32,911 nucleotides of DNA, from IMG/VR virus record IMGVR_UViG_3300032287_001412, positions 1 through 32,911 of that record; one strand, 5' to 3'. Under the pieces are notes generated by a model, which ran no database searches, was not told the origin of the DNA, and saw only the letters and a list, made by a program, of their open reading frames with translations. This document shows, one piece after another, positions 1 through 7,886 of this stretch. Source of the DNA: a virus. Every line of letters starts with the position of its first letter. The first letter of the stretch is position 1. A program made the translations under genes and the position numbers.

Positions 1-503
1 GCTTCTATGAGTTTACACATTAGACCTTCAGGATTAGTTGGTTCATATCCATCACTACCCACTACATTGTAGAATCGAAAGATAGTATAATCTTGTTTTC
101 TATGTTGTGTGCAATACTCACGTATTACATCTTCTGCCGCACGTTTACTAATACCATATGCGCTATTGCAATCTTGTGCGGCACCTGTACTTGAAAAGAT
201 AAAGTTCTTTGCTTTTATTCTGTTAATAACATTCATCGTACCATTCAAGTTAGTAATATAATATTTGATTGGTATTTGTTCACTCTCGCCTACACGAACT
301 AATGCGGCTAAGTGAATAACAGCATCGTACTCAATATCTTCCGGCATTGTAAATTGTCTATTGATATCACATCGATAGAATTCATTGAGTGGTGCTTGTG
401 GGTCAACAATATCTAGACCATGAACTTCATAGTCATTTGCTAATAGTTTACATAGATGTGAACCTATGTAACCTGAACAACCTGTGATTAAAACTTTTTT
501 CAT
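1..503 (-). CDS. NAD-dependent sugar-nucleotide epimerase/dehydratase, GalE-like (3' end outside window)
   Basis: The first 167 codons of an extended short-chain dehydrogenase/reductase are visible; the rest lies beyond base 1. The protein opens MKKVLITGCSGYIGSHL, which carries the GxxGxxG Rossmann motif. An STGAA stretch and the catalytic-type YGISK (YxxxK) motif follow, as expected for UDP-glucose 4-epimerase or a related nucleotide-sugar epimerase/dehydratase. Its ATG overlaps the stop of the upstream glycosyltransferase as TAATG, so the two are probably translated together and share a glycan or nucleotide-sugar role. The substrate cannot be read from this part. The family call is firm; GalE rather than another SDR epimerase is a guess. 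Confidence 0.85.
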   Translation of the reverse strand, partial: MKKVLITGCSGYIGSHLCKLLANDYEVHGLDIVDPQAPLNEFYRCDINRQFTMPEDIEYDAVIHLAALVRVGESEQIPIKYYITNLNGTMNVINRIKAKNFIFSSTGAAQDCNSAYGISKRAAEDVIREYCTQHRKQDYTIFRFYNVVGSDGYEPTNPEGLMCKLIE

Positions 504-1825
504 TAAAAATTAAACAGGCTTATACCTGTTTCCTCTTCTGTGGGTTCAAAACTAGGATCTTTTGTTAAGTAAGTATCATTGTCAGTATAGATAACACGAA
601 AACGATGTTTGTTTGTGTAGATGGGTAGGTAATCTTCAATTAATGTTCTACCGATACTTTCAGTAAAATCTTTATATTTTACAGTAGTTTCCTGACATAT
701 TTTAGCAGTAGTACTAGACGATTGTTTGGGTTTGAATTCGTTAAAACACTCATTCCACTTGTGAAATACTTTTGATTCTTGGTCCTGTGCGTGTTCTAAT
801 GATCCTAAATTATACCATCTTTCTGCTTGTTCAAAAACATCATATAATTCTTTTGCTTTCTCTGCCATGTTCTTTTTGTTACAGGTATAAAAGAAGTCAC
901 TGTTGAAATTATTAGTCCATCGTTGTTCTGTTAAAACTAATGTAGGCAATTGAATGTGTTGCTCGTAGAATGCCATACCGTAACTTTCTACAATGCTAGG
1001 GTTGAAAGCAATACGTGAACTTTTAATAAAATCTACTTTCTCTTGCCCAATGATACTAGCACGAACATCATACTTAACTCCCAAGTTTGCTAGACGTTCT
1101 TCAAACTTGCTTACCCCAGTGGGGCTAGTCATTACTTTAGCCGGTAACTTAATCTGTTCAATTAAGTCAATAAACAGTTCAGGATTCTTACCTTCTTCCC
1201 ACCTACCAACAAATAGTATACCTTCACGTTCACCTGTATATTCAGTCAACAAGTCTCTCTCAGAGATAGGAATGGGTAGATTATATGCACCAATGTGTGA
1301 GGCATTAAACTTACTTTGTGTACCTATAAAGACATTATCAGTTTGTAATTGCTGACGCATCATTACATTGACATTGTGTAAGAATGGATTCTTGGTGTCT
1401 TTGAAAATTTGACTCTCTAAATGCGTATAAGCGATAATTTGAACTGATTCTTCTAAACCCATTGTGCTGGCAACTTGAACAGTTTCATATGTGTTGCATA
1501 CCAACACATCATACATGTTTTCATGTAACGCCCTTGAAATTGCATTACTGAAATTCTCCATTCTGGCATAGTTGAACGTATCTTTATGCGAATATAAATT
1601 ATTATGTGCAGTGTATGCTAAAACTTTTTTTGGAGCAATTATTCTAGCGTTTAATGATTTGATGAAATTGTCTTCGGTTACTGGTTTATCAACGATAATA
1701 TCAACTTTAATGTTGTGTTGATTCATCAATTCACAAAAACTTTTTGTAAATTGCCCGATGCCACCGTGAGGTATTAATGTTTGTGAGCTTACTAAAAAGC
1801 CAATTCGTTTATCGTATGTTCTCAT
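503..1825 (-). CDS. GT-B glycosyltransferase (GT4-like) with conserved-looking C-terminal extension
   Basis: This is a 440-residue retaining-type GT-B glycosyltransferase candidate. The N-terminal lobe has the glycine-rich GGIGQFTKSF stretch. The C-terminal lobe has ILFVGRWEEGKNPELF and the GT4-like NPSIVESYGMAFYEQ segment, with glutamates in an E-x7-E arrangement. After the GT-B fold, roughly residues 365-440 form an extra tail ending in TYLTKDPSFEP and a FNF terminus. I chose the ATG at 1825, 30 bases inside the longest frame, because it overlaps the stop of the 57-residue ORF upstream as ATGA. The next gene is a GalE-like epimerase. Acceptor unknown: DNA base, virion protein or host glycan are all possible. 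Confidence 0.8.
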   Translation of the reverse strand: MRTYDKRIGFLVSSQTLIPHGGIGQFTKSFCELMNQHNIKVDIIVDKPVTEDNFIKSLNARIIAPKKVLAYTAHNNLYSHKDTFNYARMENFSNAISRALHENMYDVLVCNTYETVQVASTMGLEESVQIIAYTHLESQIFKDTKNPFLHNVNVMMRQQLQTDNVFIGTQSKFNASHIGAYNLPIPISERDLLTEYTGEREGILFVGRWEEGKNPELFIDLIEQIKLPAKVMTSPTGVSKFEERLANLGVKYDVRASIIGQEKVDFIKSSRIAFNPSIVESYGMAFYEQHIQLPTLVLTEQRWTNNFNSDFFYTCNKKNMAEKAKELYDVFEQAERWYNLGSLEHAQDQESKVFHKWNECFNEFKPKQSSSTTAKICQETTVKYKDFTESIGRTLIEDYLPIYTNKHRFRVIYTDNDTYLTKDPSFEPTEEETGISLFNF

Positions 1826-1995
1826 TTGTCTTTCACTATAGGCACATCTTGCCATTCAGTCCATTCACGCTTTTTAGTAAAACTACCGTTTGTAGTAGTT
1901 CTACTATAGTCTGTAACTTCAAGTTGTGTTCTATATTGTAACACTTTTTCAGGTCCGTCCCAACCGTTTCGGACAAGATATCTTAGTTCATACAT
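1822..1995 (-). CDS. Small conserved-looking phage protein, 57 aa
   Basis: A 57-codon frame opens MYELRYLVRNGWDGPEKVLQ and ends DVPIVKDK. It is preceded by AAGG about eight bases before the ATG, and its stop overlaps the next gene as ATGA. It fills almost exactly the space between the 74-residue ORF and the glycosyltransferase, which supports it being real. The fold looks like a short beta-rich protein with many Arg, Thr and aromatic residues. It has no membrane segment and no motif I recognise. Function unknown. Confidence 0.65.
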   Translation of the reverse strand: MYELRYLVRNGWDGPEKVLQYRTQLEVTDYSRTTTNGSFTKKREWTEWQDVPIVKDK

Positions 1996-1999
1996 ATAT

Positions 2000-2224
2000 T
2001 TACCTTGTTAGTTTCCATATAATATGGGTATTCTTATCGTGCCATCTATATTCAAAAATAGATTCTCCAGGACCTGTAATAATTCTAGTCATGCGATAAC
2101 CAAATTTTAACCAAATACGCTTTCCTGATATATCACATTTTTGCGGTAACCAAGCGAACTTAAGTTCAGTACCTATCAATTTGTCATAAAAATAATCGTA
2201 TGATTGTACTTGATCTAATGGCAT
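2000..2224 (-). CDS. Hypothetical protein, 74 aa
   Basis: A small protein, MPLDQVQSYDYFYDKLIG to HIIWKLTR, rich in aromatic and basic residues and with several tryptophans. It starts one base after the metK stop and ends four bases before the 57-residue ORF start, so it sits tightly inside the operon. The composition suggests a compact beta-rich cytoplasmic protein without signal peptide or membrane segment. I recognise no family and assign no function. Confidence 0.6.
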   Translation of the reverse strand: MPLDQVQSYDYFYDKLIGTELKFAWLPQKCDISGKRIWLKFGYRMTRIITGPGESIFEYRWHDKNTHIIWKLTR

Positions 2225-2225
2225 A

Positions 2226-3326
2226 TTAGAATAAATCTACACGTTCCCATGGCAAGTCAGGCTTACCGAAATGACCATAGTTAGTAGTTGTACTATAGAT
2301 TGGTCTAAACAAATCAAATCTATCAATGATACCTTTAGGTGTCAAATCAACATTGTCTTGAATCCATTTAGTTAACTCACGACTTTGAGGCTTGTGGTCT
2401 GTCTCAACATAAAAACTCATGGGCTGTGCAAGACCAATAGCGTAACTAATCTGTACTGTAGCCCAATCTGCTTTACCACTTGCTACAATGTTCTTGGCTA
2501 AGTAGCGTGTTAAGTAGGCAGCAGACCTATCCACTTTAGTAGGATCTTTGCCACTGAAGGCTCCGCCACCATGAGGACTATAGCCACCGTAAGTATCAAC
2601 AATAATCTTACGGCCAGTAAGCCCAGTGTCACCATCAGGACCACCGATAACAAATCTACCAGTTGGGTTAATAAAGAATTTTGTTTCATTGTCTACAAAT
2701 TGTGATGGTAAAATACTGCGAATGATATGTTCTACGGAAACTCTAACTAAGTCAATTTCTGCATCCTCGTTGTGTTGTGTGCTACAAACAACTTTACTAA
2801 TACGTTTAGGTGTGTTGTCATCATTGTATTCAAATGTAACTTGACTCTTAGCATCTGGTCCAAGATAAGGTGCAGAACCTACTTTGCGTAGTCTTGTTAA
2901 TTCTTCTACGATACGATGACTCCAGTAGATAGCACTAGGCATATGATTCTCAGTCTCGCTACAAGCATAACCGAACATTAAGCCTTGATCTCCGGCACCG
3001 AATGTATCTGTACCTAAGGCAATATCAGCACTTTGTCCGTGTAGTAGATTAGTAATCTCTACATTACGCCAGTCAAAGCCTGATTGCTCATATCCAACGT
3101 CTTTGATAACTTTGCGTACTGCACTCTCAACAGCTTCTCCGTGCAATATACCTTTGTATTCACCCGCAACTACTACACGATTGGTTGTAACTAATGTTTC
3201 ACAGGCACAACGTAATGCAGGATTTCGTTGTTCCATTACTAAATCTAATACTGCATCACTAATTGCATCTGCAATTTTATCTGGGTGTCCCTCAGATACG
3301 CTCTCACTTGTAAATAAATAACTCAT
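2226..3326 (-). CDS. metK: S-adenosylmethionine synthetase
   Basis: A full-length MetK (366 residues; cellular forms are about 380-400), making SAM from methionine and ATP in the cytoplasm. The family motifs are intact: SEGHPDK at residues 11-17, GAGDQGLMFGYA near 109-120, and the glycine-rich GGGAFSGKDPTKVDRSAAY near 252-270, the phosphate-binding loop. It starts 14 bases after queE ends, with an AAGGA ribosome site before the ATG. Phage MetK is uncommon. Here it could supply SAM to the two radical-SAM proteins just upstream (QueE and the SPASM-like protein) and to methyltransferases, or offset host SAM depletion. The identification is certain; the purpose is inference. Confidence 0.97.
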   Translation of the reverse strand: MSYLFTSESVSEGHPDKIADAISDAVLDLVMEQRNPALRCACETLVTTNRVVVAGEYKGILHGEAVESAVRKVIKDVGYEQSGFDWRNVEITNLLHGQSADIALGTDTFGAGDQGLMFGYACSETENHMPSAIYWSHRIVEELTRLRKVGSAPYLGPDAKSQVTFEYNDDNTPKRISKVVCSTQHNEDAEIDLVRVSVEHIIRSILPSQFVDNETKFFINPTGRFVIGGPDGDTGLTGRKIIVDTYGGYSPHGGGAFSGKDPTKVDRSAAYLTRYLAKNIVASGKADWATVQISYAIGLAQPMSFYVETDHKPQSRELTKWIQDNVDLTPKGIIDRFDLFRPIYSTTTNYGHFGKPDLPWERVDLF

Positions 3327-3340
3327 ATTTTCCTTTTAAA

Positions 3341-4189
3341 TTAGGTTCCCCACTCGTTTTTAAAGAGTGGTACTTGTAGTCTATCGCTGTAACGATAACC
3401 ACGATTCATTGCTTCAATCGCAACATTTTTTGCATTCATATTGTATATACTCTCTACACCACCACATGGCATAAAATATACTGGACCTCTGAATCCTCTA
3501 GCACGAAATTGTGTGACTGCCTCATCAGCCTCGAGTGCATCTTCTTTTGTAGCAATAACAAACTTAAGATATACAAAGCCTACACTTTCATATTGATGAA
3601 TGATATCAGGACAAATTGCTTCTTCCCACTTCTCACCACTGATACTTAATTTAGGACTTACACTAAATGTAAGTGCATTCTTTTCTCTGTTAATCTTCCA
3701 TTTTTGTAGATATATTTTAAACTCTTGGCTTAGTTCTTGTGTGCCATTAGTTTCAAATGTAATCTCTTTCAACGCTCTCATTTTCTCGTTTGAAAGTAAG
3801 TCTGGATATGCTCTTTGCCAGCCAAGAAGAGGTTCTCCACCAGTGATAACAAGATGCTCATCCATCCAGCGATTGTGAGGAAGCATATCCATAATGCTGT
3901 CAACAATACCATCGGTACTGACAACAGGACTAAGATGCTTAAACCTAGGGTCCCAAGATGCATAAGAATCACATCCCGTGCTGACAAGCGGTAAGGATTT
4001 ATAATCTGTATAATCTTCTGCTTTAATTGCGATAACATCTCTCTCACTACTTAATTCCCCTTTATTCATGCCGAACCCACCGCATGTAAAATTACATCCA
4101 TAAGTGCGTAGAAACACAGACGGTACGCCCATGTATCTACCTTCACCTTGAATGCTGTAAAATAACTCTGATACTTTTAAATGATTCAT
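3341..4189 (-). CDS. queE: 7-carboxy-7-deazaguanine synthase-like radical SAM enzyme with insertion in the cluster motif
   Basis: A QueE-type radical SAM protein of 282 residues. In the preQ0 pathway QueE converts 6-carboxytetrahydropterin to 7-carboxy-7-deazaguanine using SAM and a 4Fe-4S cluster. Seen: the N-terminal FYSIQGEGRYMGVPSVFLR signature (10-28) and TGGEPLLGW, the usual GGEP motif. The cluster motif is odd. Cys32 and Cys36 have CX3C spacing, but position 39 is Phe where the third Cys should be; the next candidate is Cys73 in TGCDSY, followed by Asp as in the canonical CD pair. The protein is longer than a minimal QueE (about 220), largely because of this insertion. The start overlaps the 68-residue ORF as ATGA and metK follows directly. 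Confidence 0.85.
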   Translation of the reverse strand: MNHLKVSELFYSIQGEGRYMGVPSVFLRTYGCNFTCGGFGMNKGELSSERDVIAIKAEDYTDYKSLPLVSTGCDSYASWDPRFKHLSPVVSTDGIVDSIMDMLPHNRWMDEHLVITGGEPLLGWQRAYPDLLSNEKMRALKEITFETNGTQELSQEFKIYLQKWKINREKNALTFSVSPKLSISGEKWEEAICPDIIHQYESVGFVYLKFVIATKEDALEADEAVTQFRARGFRGPVYFMPCGGVESIYNMNAKNVAIEAMNRGYRYSDRLQVPLFKNEWGT

Positions 4190-4392
4190 TTTGGTTGTAT
4201 GTTGTAATTTTTAAGAATGACTTCACCCCAAGTGCCGCCACCTTGTTTGTAAATGTGATTAACTTGCTTTGCACAATCTCTAATTAATAGTTCTGCAAAC
4301 TTTTCAATATCAAACGATTGATTTCTATCGTAGATGCTATCACCTGATCTAAAACCACATTGCTCTGCAAATTCTTCAATTTTTTTGTTCAT
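4186..4392 (-). CDS. Small phage protein, 68 aa
   Basis: A 68-residue soluble protein, MNKKIEEFAEQCGFR through ILKNYNIQPK. It has an amphipathic N-terminal helix and a DIEKFAELLIRDCAKQV helix. Short proteins of this style, with an EEFAEQ-like opening and a FAELI-like helix, are frequent in tailed phages, but I know of no function. It begins inside the end of the radical SAM gene (17-base overlap) and its stop overlaps the queE start as ATGA, so it is translationally tied to both. Confidence 0.7.
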   Translation of the reverse strand: MNKKIEEFAEQCGFRSGDSIYDRNQSFDIEKFAELLIRDCAKQVNHIYKQGGGTWGEVILKNYNIQPK

Positions 4393-5464
4393 ATTTTATA
4401 CTATTCAAGTTTCCCAATATAATTTTTGGATCATCAAAAACACTATCTTGTAATATTTGATAAAGTTCCTGTTTTTCAGTAGTTGTCAAATCAAAATCGT
4501 TTTCAAATCTAATACTATTAATATGTCCCCATTGTACTACAAAATTAAAATAAATGCTAGTTAGATGGCTATATGTTAGTTGCCATTGGGCAAATTCTTT
4601 AACTTCTTTATAATTTAATTTTTGTACCGTAAAAATTGTTAAAAAAACTTTTAAATTTCTAAACTGATTTTTTTCTATTGATTTGTTTAACGATTGAAGA
4701 TTCTTCTTAACTTTTTCCAGCGAACCGTTTTTGCGAACTATATTATATGTTTTTTCTGTGGCTGCATCAATACTCACATTTATTTGATATATGTTATCCC
4801 ATAATTGTTGTATTTCATTCAGTTTTTTTGTAGTCATTAATATACCATTTGTAGACAACTTCAACAATAAATTTTTATGTGGTTTTAATTTTTTTAAATA
4901 ATCCCAATATATTGGGCTTGCAAATGCATCACCACTTCCAGTTATATTTAATAGTAACTTTTCATCATTGAGTAACAGATAATCAATTAGATTTTGAACA
5001 CCGGTATGTACTTTATCTAGTGTTTCATTTTCACCCAATGAATACATTATCAGTTCGTTTCTACAGCTAGGACATTGTAGATTACATGATGGATCGTAAC
5101 TAAAATTAATAGCTAATGGTATTTTTTTCTTATATTCACTTAGCTCACTTAGAGGTACAATGTACCCAGCTGGATTTTTACCATTTAATATAGAATTGAT
5201 ATACGGACAATGGTCATTACATTCAGTAAACTTACCTTGATCCATATCACTAATCAATGATAAACGTTCTATATTGTTTAATATTTCTTTAGGAGAATCT
5301 GTTAAAATATTTCCAACAAATTTAGGTAACCATGTGAAACAGCAAATAGATATATCACCTGAGATATGTATTTCAATATACTTAGATATACGATAACACC
5401 CGTACTTGTTTAAAGTAGATTCAGGAAATAAATATTCACTTGCTGGTTTTATTAAGTAATTCAT
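4376..5464 (-). CDS. Radical SAM protein with N-terminal SPASM-like Cys region
   Basis: This 362-residue protein has a canonical radical SAM CX3CX2C motif in DPSCNLQCPSCRNEL (Cys127, Cys131, Cys134). An N-terminal Cys-rich region has SPASM-like features: ISGDISICCFTWLPKFVGNIL (Cys41/Cys42 and the GN motif), then ECNDHCPY (Cys82, Cys86), plus Cys23. SPASM domains usually follow the core; here the order looks reversed. SPASM proteins often modify peptides or bind extra Fe-S clusters. I chose the ATG at 5464 because it overlaps the upstream stop as TAATG. The gene is strikingly richer in A/T and Lys/Asn/Ile codons than metK or queE, which suggests later acquisition. Substrate unknown. Confidence 0.8.
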   Translation of the reverse strand: MNYLIKPASEYLFPESTLNKYGCYRISKYIEIHISGDISICCFTWLPKFVGNILTDSPKEILNNIERLSLISDMDQGKFTECNDHCPYINSILNGKNPAGYIVPLSELSEYKKKIPLAINFSYDPSCNLQCPSCRNELIMYSLGENETLDKVHTGVQNLIDYLLLNDEKLLLNITGSGDAFASPIYWDYLKKLKPHKNLLLKLSTNGILMTTKKLNEIQQLWDNIYQINVSIDAATEKTYNIVRKNGSLEKVKKNLQSLNKSIEKNQFRNLKVFLTIFTVQKLNYKEVKEFAQWQLTYSHLTSIYFNFVVQWGHINSIRFENDFDLTTTEKQELYQILQDSVFDDPKIILGNLNSIKYEQKN

Positions 5465-5655
5465 TACCAATGATGTAAAGTGTTTGCTATGATAAAACAA
5501 CATGTTATCACATGTAGTACTACCCAGAAAGTTTTTAGGAACAATGCGACCTTAGCTTCTCTTAATGTAAGAATGGGTACATCAGGCCGATCATCATCTG
5601 TATTACCCATCAGATGACCGGTAGCTCTAGCCCAAATTTTTTCTAAACTATTCAT
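5464..5655 (-). CDS. Small single-pass membrane protein, 63 aa
   Basis: The protein opens MNSLEKIWARATGHLMGN, has an acidic TDDDRPDVP loop, and ends in one hydrophobic helix of about 20 residues (FLKTFWVVLHVITCCFII) with a short HHW tail. The 20 or so N-terminal residues plus loop would be cytoplasmic if the positive-inside rule applies. The start at 5655 was preferred over a longer frame because it overlaps the preceding gene's stop (ATGAATAG), and the stop overlaps the radical SAM start as TAATG. I do not know the family. A role at the inner membrane during infection is possible. Confidence 0.7.
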   Translation of the reverse strand: MNSLEKIWARATGHLMGNTDDDRPDVPILTLREAKVALFLKTFWVVLHVITCCFIIANTLHHW

Positions 5656-6283
5656 TTCTTTCTCCGATTGCATAGAACCAATCATCTCCTGCACTCCATT
5701 TGCGAGTACCATCAACTGTAAATATTGTTTGTGCGGCTTTGAAGTCTGGGAACTTAACATTACCTGAAATCAAACTTTGATCGTACCATAAACATCTATT
5801 GTTGGGCTGACATGCAAACTGTCCGTTTTCTAATTTAATAAAATTAAAACTCTTGTGTTCCTCAGCAACCTCAGTAAATCCTGTGTCTACATCCATACCA
5901 TCAGCGCAAAAATCCACTGTAAACAAATAGGTGCCATGATGCCATTCTTTATCTTTACCTAAGAACTTTACACCTAGATTACGTAATCCTATTTTTTCAA
6001 CAATAGTAAAACGATAACCCATACAGTCCCAAAGCTGTAATATATCTATAGGTAAGTTGCCAGTGTAATCTTCTTTCCATACATAAGCATGAATAGGTAA
6101 CTTGTCATAGAGTGCTCCATAATTGGGTAATAATGATTCTATACGAAACACTTGCCCTCTTAATGCTTTGAGACTGACCCATATAGCAGGTTCTAATTCG
6201 CCGTGACCTTTTTCAAAGTTATAGAGAAACTCTCGTTTAACAAAACATTTGATTGGTGGTAACGATCCTACAATATAACTCAT
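5648..6283 (-). CDS. Hypothetical phage protein, 211 aa
   Basis: A soluble 211-residue protein, MSYIVGSLPPIKCFVKRE to WFYAIGERNE, rich in Trp, Tyr and Phe and without membrane segments. Repeated hydrophobic/aromatic beta-strand patterns (YLFTVDFCADG, CLWYDQSL, WSAGDDWFYAIG) suggest a mainly beta fold. It shows no catalytic motif I recognise. It is coupled to the Bax-inhibitor gene upstream (TAATG) and to the 63-residue membrane protein downstream (8-base overlap). Function unknown. Confidence 0.7.
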   Translation of the reverse strand: MSYIVGSLPPIKCFVKREFLYNFEKGHGELEPAIWVSLKALRGQVFRIESLLPNYGALYDKLPIHAYVWKEDYTGNLPIDILQLWDCMGYRFTIVEKIGLRNLGVKFLGKDKEWHHGTYLFTVDFCADGMDVDTGFTEVAEEHKSFNFIKLENGQFACQPNNRCLWYDQSLISGNVKFPDFKAAQTIFTVDGTRKWSAGDDWFYAIGERNE

Positions 6284-6972
6284 TATTTTCTATCACCGAA
6301 TAGTTGTAATAGGTTAATAAACAAGTTGATAAAGTCCATGTATAGAGTTAGTGCACCACGAACCTCTGCGCTATCACTAGTTTCTACGCTGAGTTCTTCG
6401 CGGATCTTCTGTGTATCATATGCAGTTAGTCCTAAGAAGATAATAATTGCTAAAGCACTGATTACCATCTGCATCACTGTTGAGCCAATAAAGATATTAA
6501 CGATACTAGCGATAACAATAGCAATTAGTCCCACAAACATAAACTTACCAAGACTGTCTAAACTCTGCTTAGTAAAGTAGCCGTAGCCACTCATTACACC
6601 AAACAGTACGGCTGCACCCATGAATGCTGACACAATACTGCCCATGGTAAACACAGCAAAGATTGTAGCAAAGCTCAATCCCATCAATGCGGCAAAGCCG
6701 TGTAAACATAATTGCGCTACACCTTTACTAGGATTATTGGCTAGTACCATACTAACACCAAAGATTGCCGCAATTGGTGAAAGTATTACAATCCATTTCA
6801 TCCAGCCTGTAAAAAAGAATGCCAATAACTCTGGGCTAGAGCCAACAAAGTAGCTGACAAACATTGATACAATAACTGCTAGACTCATATGTCCATAGAC
6901 ACGACCCATTGCTGAGTTAATTTCACTTGCAGAACGATATGATACTGCATTTTCATAAGTTGTTTCAAACAT
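6283..6972 (-). CDS. Bax inhibitor-1 family integral membrane protein (YccA/YbhL-like)
   Basis: A 229-residue protein with about seven hydrophobic helices. The C-terminal half carries the family signature GLTAYDTQKIRE followed by a last amphipathic/hydrophobic helix, LYMDFINLFINLLQLFGDRK. Bacterial homologues are inner-membrane proteins; E. coli YccA interacts with and restrains the FtsH protease, and other family members act as calcium/proton leak channels. A phage copy could protect phage membrane proteins from FtsH or alter ion balance; that is inference. The start has a good AAGGAG ribosome site. It lies 10 bases after the aldolase and overlaps the next gene as TAATG. Confidence 0.9.
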   Translation of the reverse strand: MFETTYENAVSYRSASEINSAMGRVYGHMSLAVIVSMFVSYFVGSSPELLAFFFTGWMKWIVILSPIAAIFGVSMVLANNPSKGVAQLCLHGFAALMGLSFATIFAVFTMGSIVSAFMGAAVLFGVMSGYGYFTKQSLDSLGKFMFVGLIAIVIASIVNIFIGSTVMQMVISALAIIIFLGLTAYDTQKIREELSVETSDSAEVRGALTLYMDFINLFINLLQLFGDRK

Positions 6973-6982
6973 AGTTTTCTCC

Positions 6983-7618
6983 TTAAAATTTATTTGATGC
7001 TAATACGATTTGACAAATATGTTCTAATCGTTCGATGTGTTCAAAAGCACGCCACGGACTTGTATCAATAGCTACAACTCCGTGCCCTTTGATGCCCACA
7101 ATGTCATAAGAAATGTTACCCTCGTTGTCTAACTTGAGATTCTCATGGCAACGATCAGCAAGTTCTTGGCTGATAGGCGCTACATCTCCTACGTTAGGTG
7201 CCACTTTAGTGTAACGGCTGAGTTCTGGAAAGTCATTAGCAAGGCTACTTAACTCAATACCACGATGCATTGCCGCAACACAGTAAGTGGGATGTAAGTG
7301 AACTACCACACGAACATCGTTTTTATGTTGACCCATCATCTTTTGTAGACCAAAGTGTAATGGTAGTTCACCGCTAGGTCTAAGATTTTTACTGATATCA
7401 GTATAAGGTAAATCTACATGACTCCATCTATCAATGGGCTGATGCATTATACCAATCTTTTTAAACTGGTCAGGTTGCATTGTCTGTTTACGCACACCAC
7501 TAGGGGTAATGTAAAAATGGTCACGGTCGTGATGACGAATACTTACATTACCATCACGACTGGTAATCCAGTTGCGTCTATACGCTTCGACTAATGTATC
7601 GCAAATTGTTTCTAACAT
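6983..7618 (-). CDS. Class II aldolase/adducin family protein
   Basis: A 211-residue zinc-dependent class II aldolase-type protein, close to the usual length for L-fuculose-phosphate aldolase relatives. Visible ligands and catalytic residues are Glu84 in SGELPLH, His107 and His109 in VVHLHPT, and His179 in IKGHGVV, with DGNVSIR near residue 22 forming the phosphate-binding region. Family members cleave or epimerise sugar phosphates, or act as dehydratases. The substrate cannot be told from sequence. Because nearby genes concern sugar nucleotides and pterins, a role in building a sugar or modified base is possible. The gene begins two bases after the stop of a 30-residue membrane ORF. Confidence 0.88.
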   Translation of the reverse strand: MLETICDTLVEAYRRNWITSRDGNVSIRHHDRDHFYITPSGVRKQTMQPDQFKKIGIMHQPIDRWSHVDLPYTDISKNLRPSGELPLHFGLQKMMGQHKNDVRVVVHLHPTYCVAAMHRGIELSSLANDFPELSRYTKVAPNVGDVAPISQELADRCHENLKLDNEGNISYDIVGIKGHGVVAIDTSPWRAFEHIERLEHICQIVLASNKF

Positions 7619-7620
7619 GG

Positions 7621-7713
7621 TTATCCTTTGTCCTTATACGTATCCCATAATACTATTCCTATTACAGCTACTATAACTATTACAGCAATAATTTCATTAG
7701 TAATCACACTCAT
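7621..7713 (-). CDS. Membrane micropeptide, 30 aa
   Basis: A 30-codon frame, MSVITNEIIAVIVIVAVIGI then VLWDTYKDKG, consisting of one hydrophobic helix of about 19 residues and a short charged tail. Its ATG overlaps the stop of the 58-residue ORF as ATGA and it ends two bases before the aldolase ATG, so it fits the operon without waste. Too short for any homology claim. Function unknown, probably an inner-membrane peptide. Confidence 0.55.
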   Translation of the reverse strand: MSVITNEIIAVIVIVAVIGIVLWDTYKDKG

Positions 7714-7886
7714 GCTCCTTGATAATAGTTTAGTTCATCTTCTTCGGTAAGCTCCGGAGTATTCCAAACATTACGATTGTTCCATTCACGAATACGATCC
7801 AATCGTTCCTGTTCCGTTAGTTCATAGCATCTAGGGTTACGATCCGGCTGTCGAAGTGCCTCAACCCCTCTTTCGAATAAAGACAT
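7710..7886 (-). CDS. Small soluble protein, 58 aa
   Basis: A 58-codon frame reads MSLFERGVEALRQPDRNPRC at the start and LTEEDELNYYQGA at the end. It is charged, mostly helical and without membrane segments. It starts at a TAATG overlap with queD and ends with an ATGA overlap into the 30-residue membrane ORF; coupled junctions at both ends are the main evidence that it is translated. The ELTEQERLDRIREWNNRN stretch looks like a short helical hairpin. No family recognised. Confidence 0.6.
   Translation of the reverse strand: MSLFERGVEALRQPDRNPRCYELTEQERLDRIREWNNRNVWNTPELTEEDELNYYQGA

Noticed and set aside
3778-4047. Minus-strand frame of 89 codons with hydrophobic segments inside queE
   Set aside because: It lies wholly within a well-supported queE in another frame, has no ribosome site and its hydrophobicity comes from the shifted reading of the same codons.
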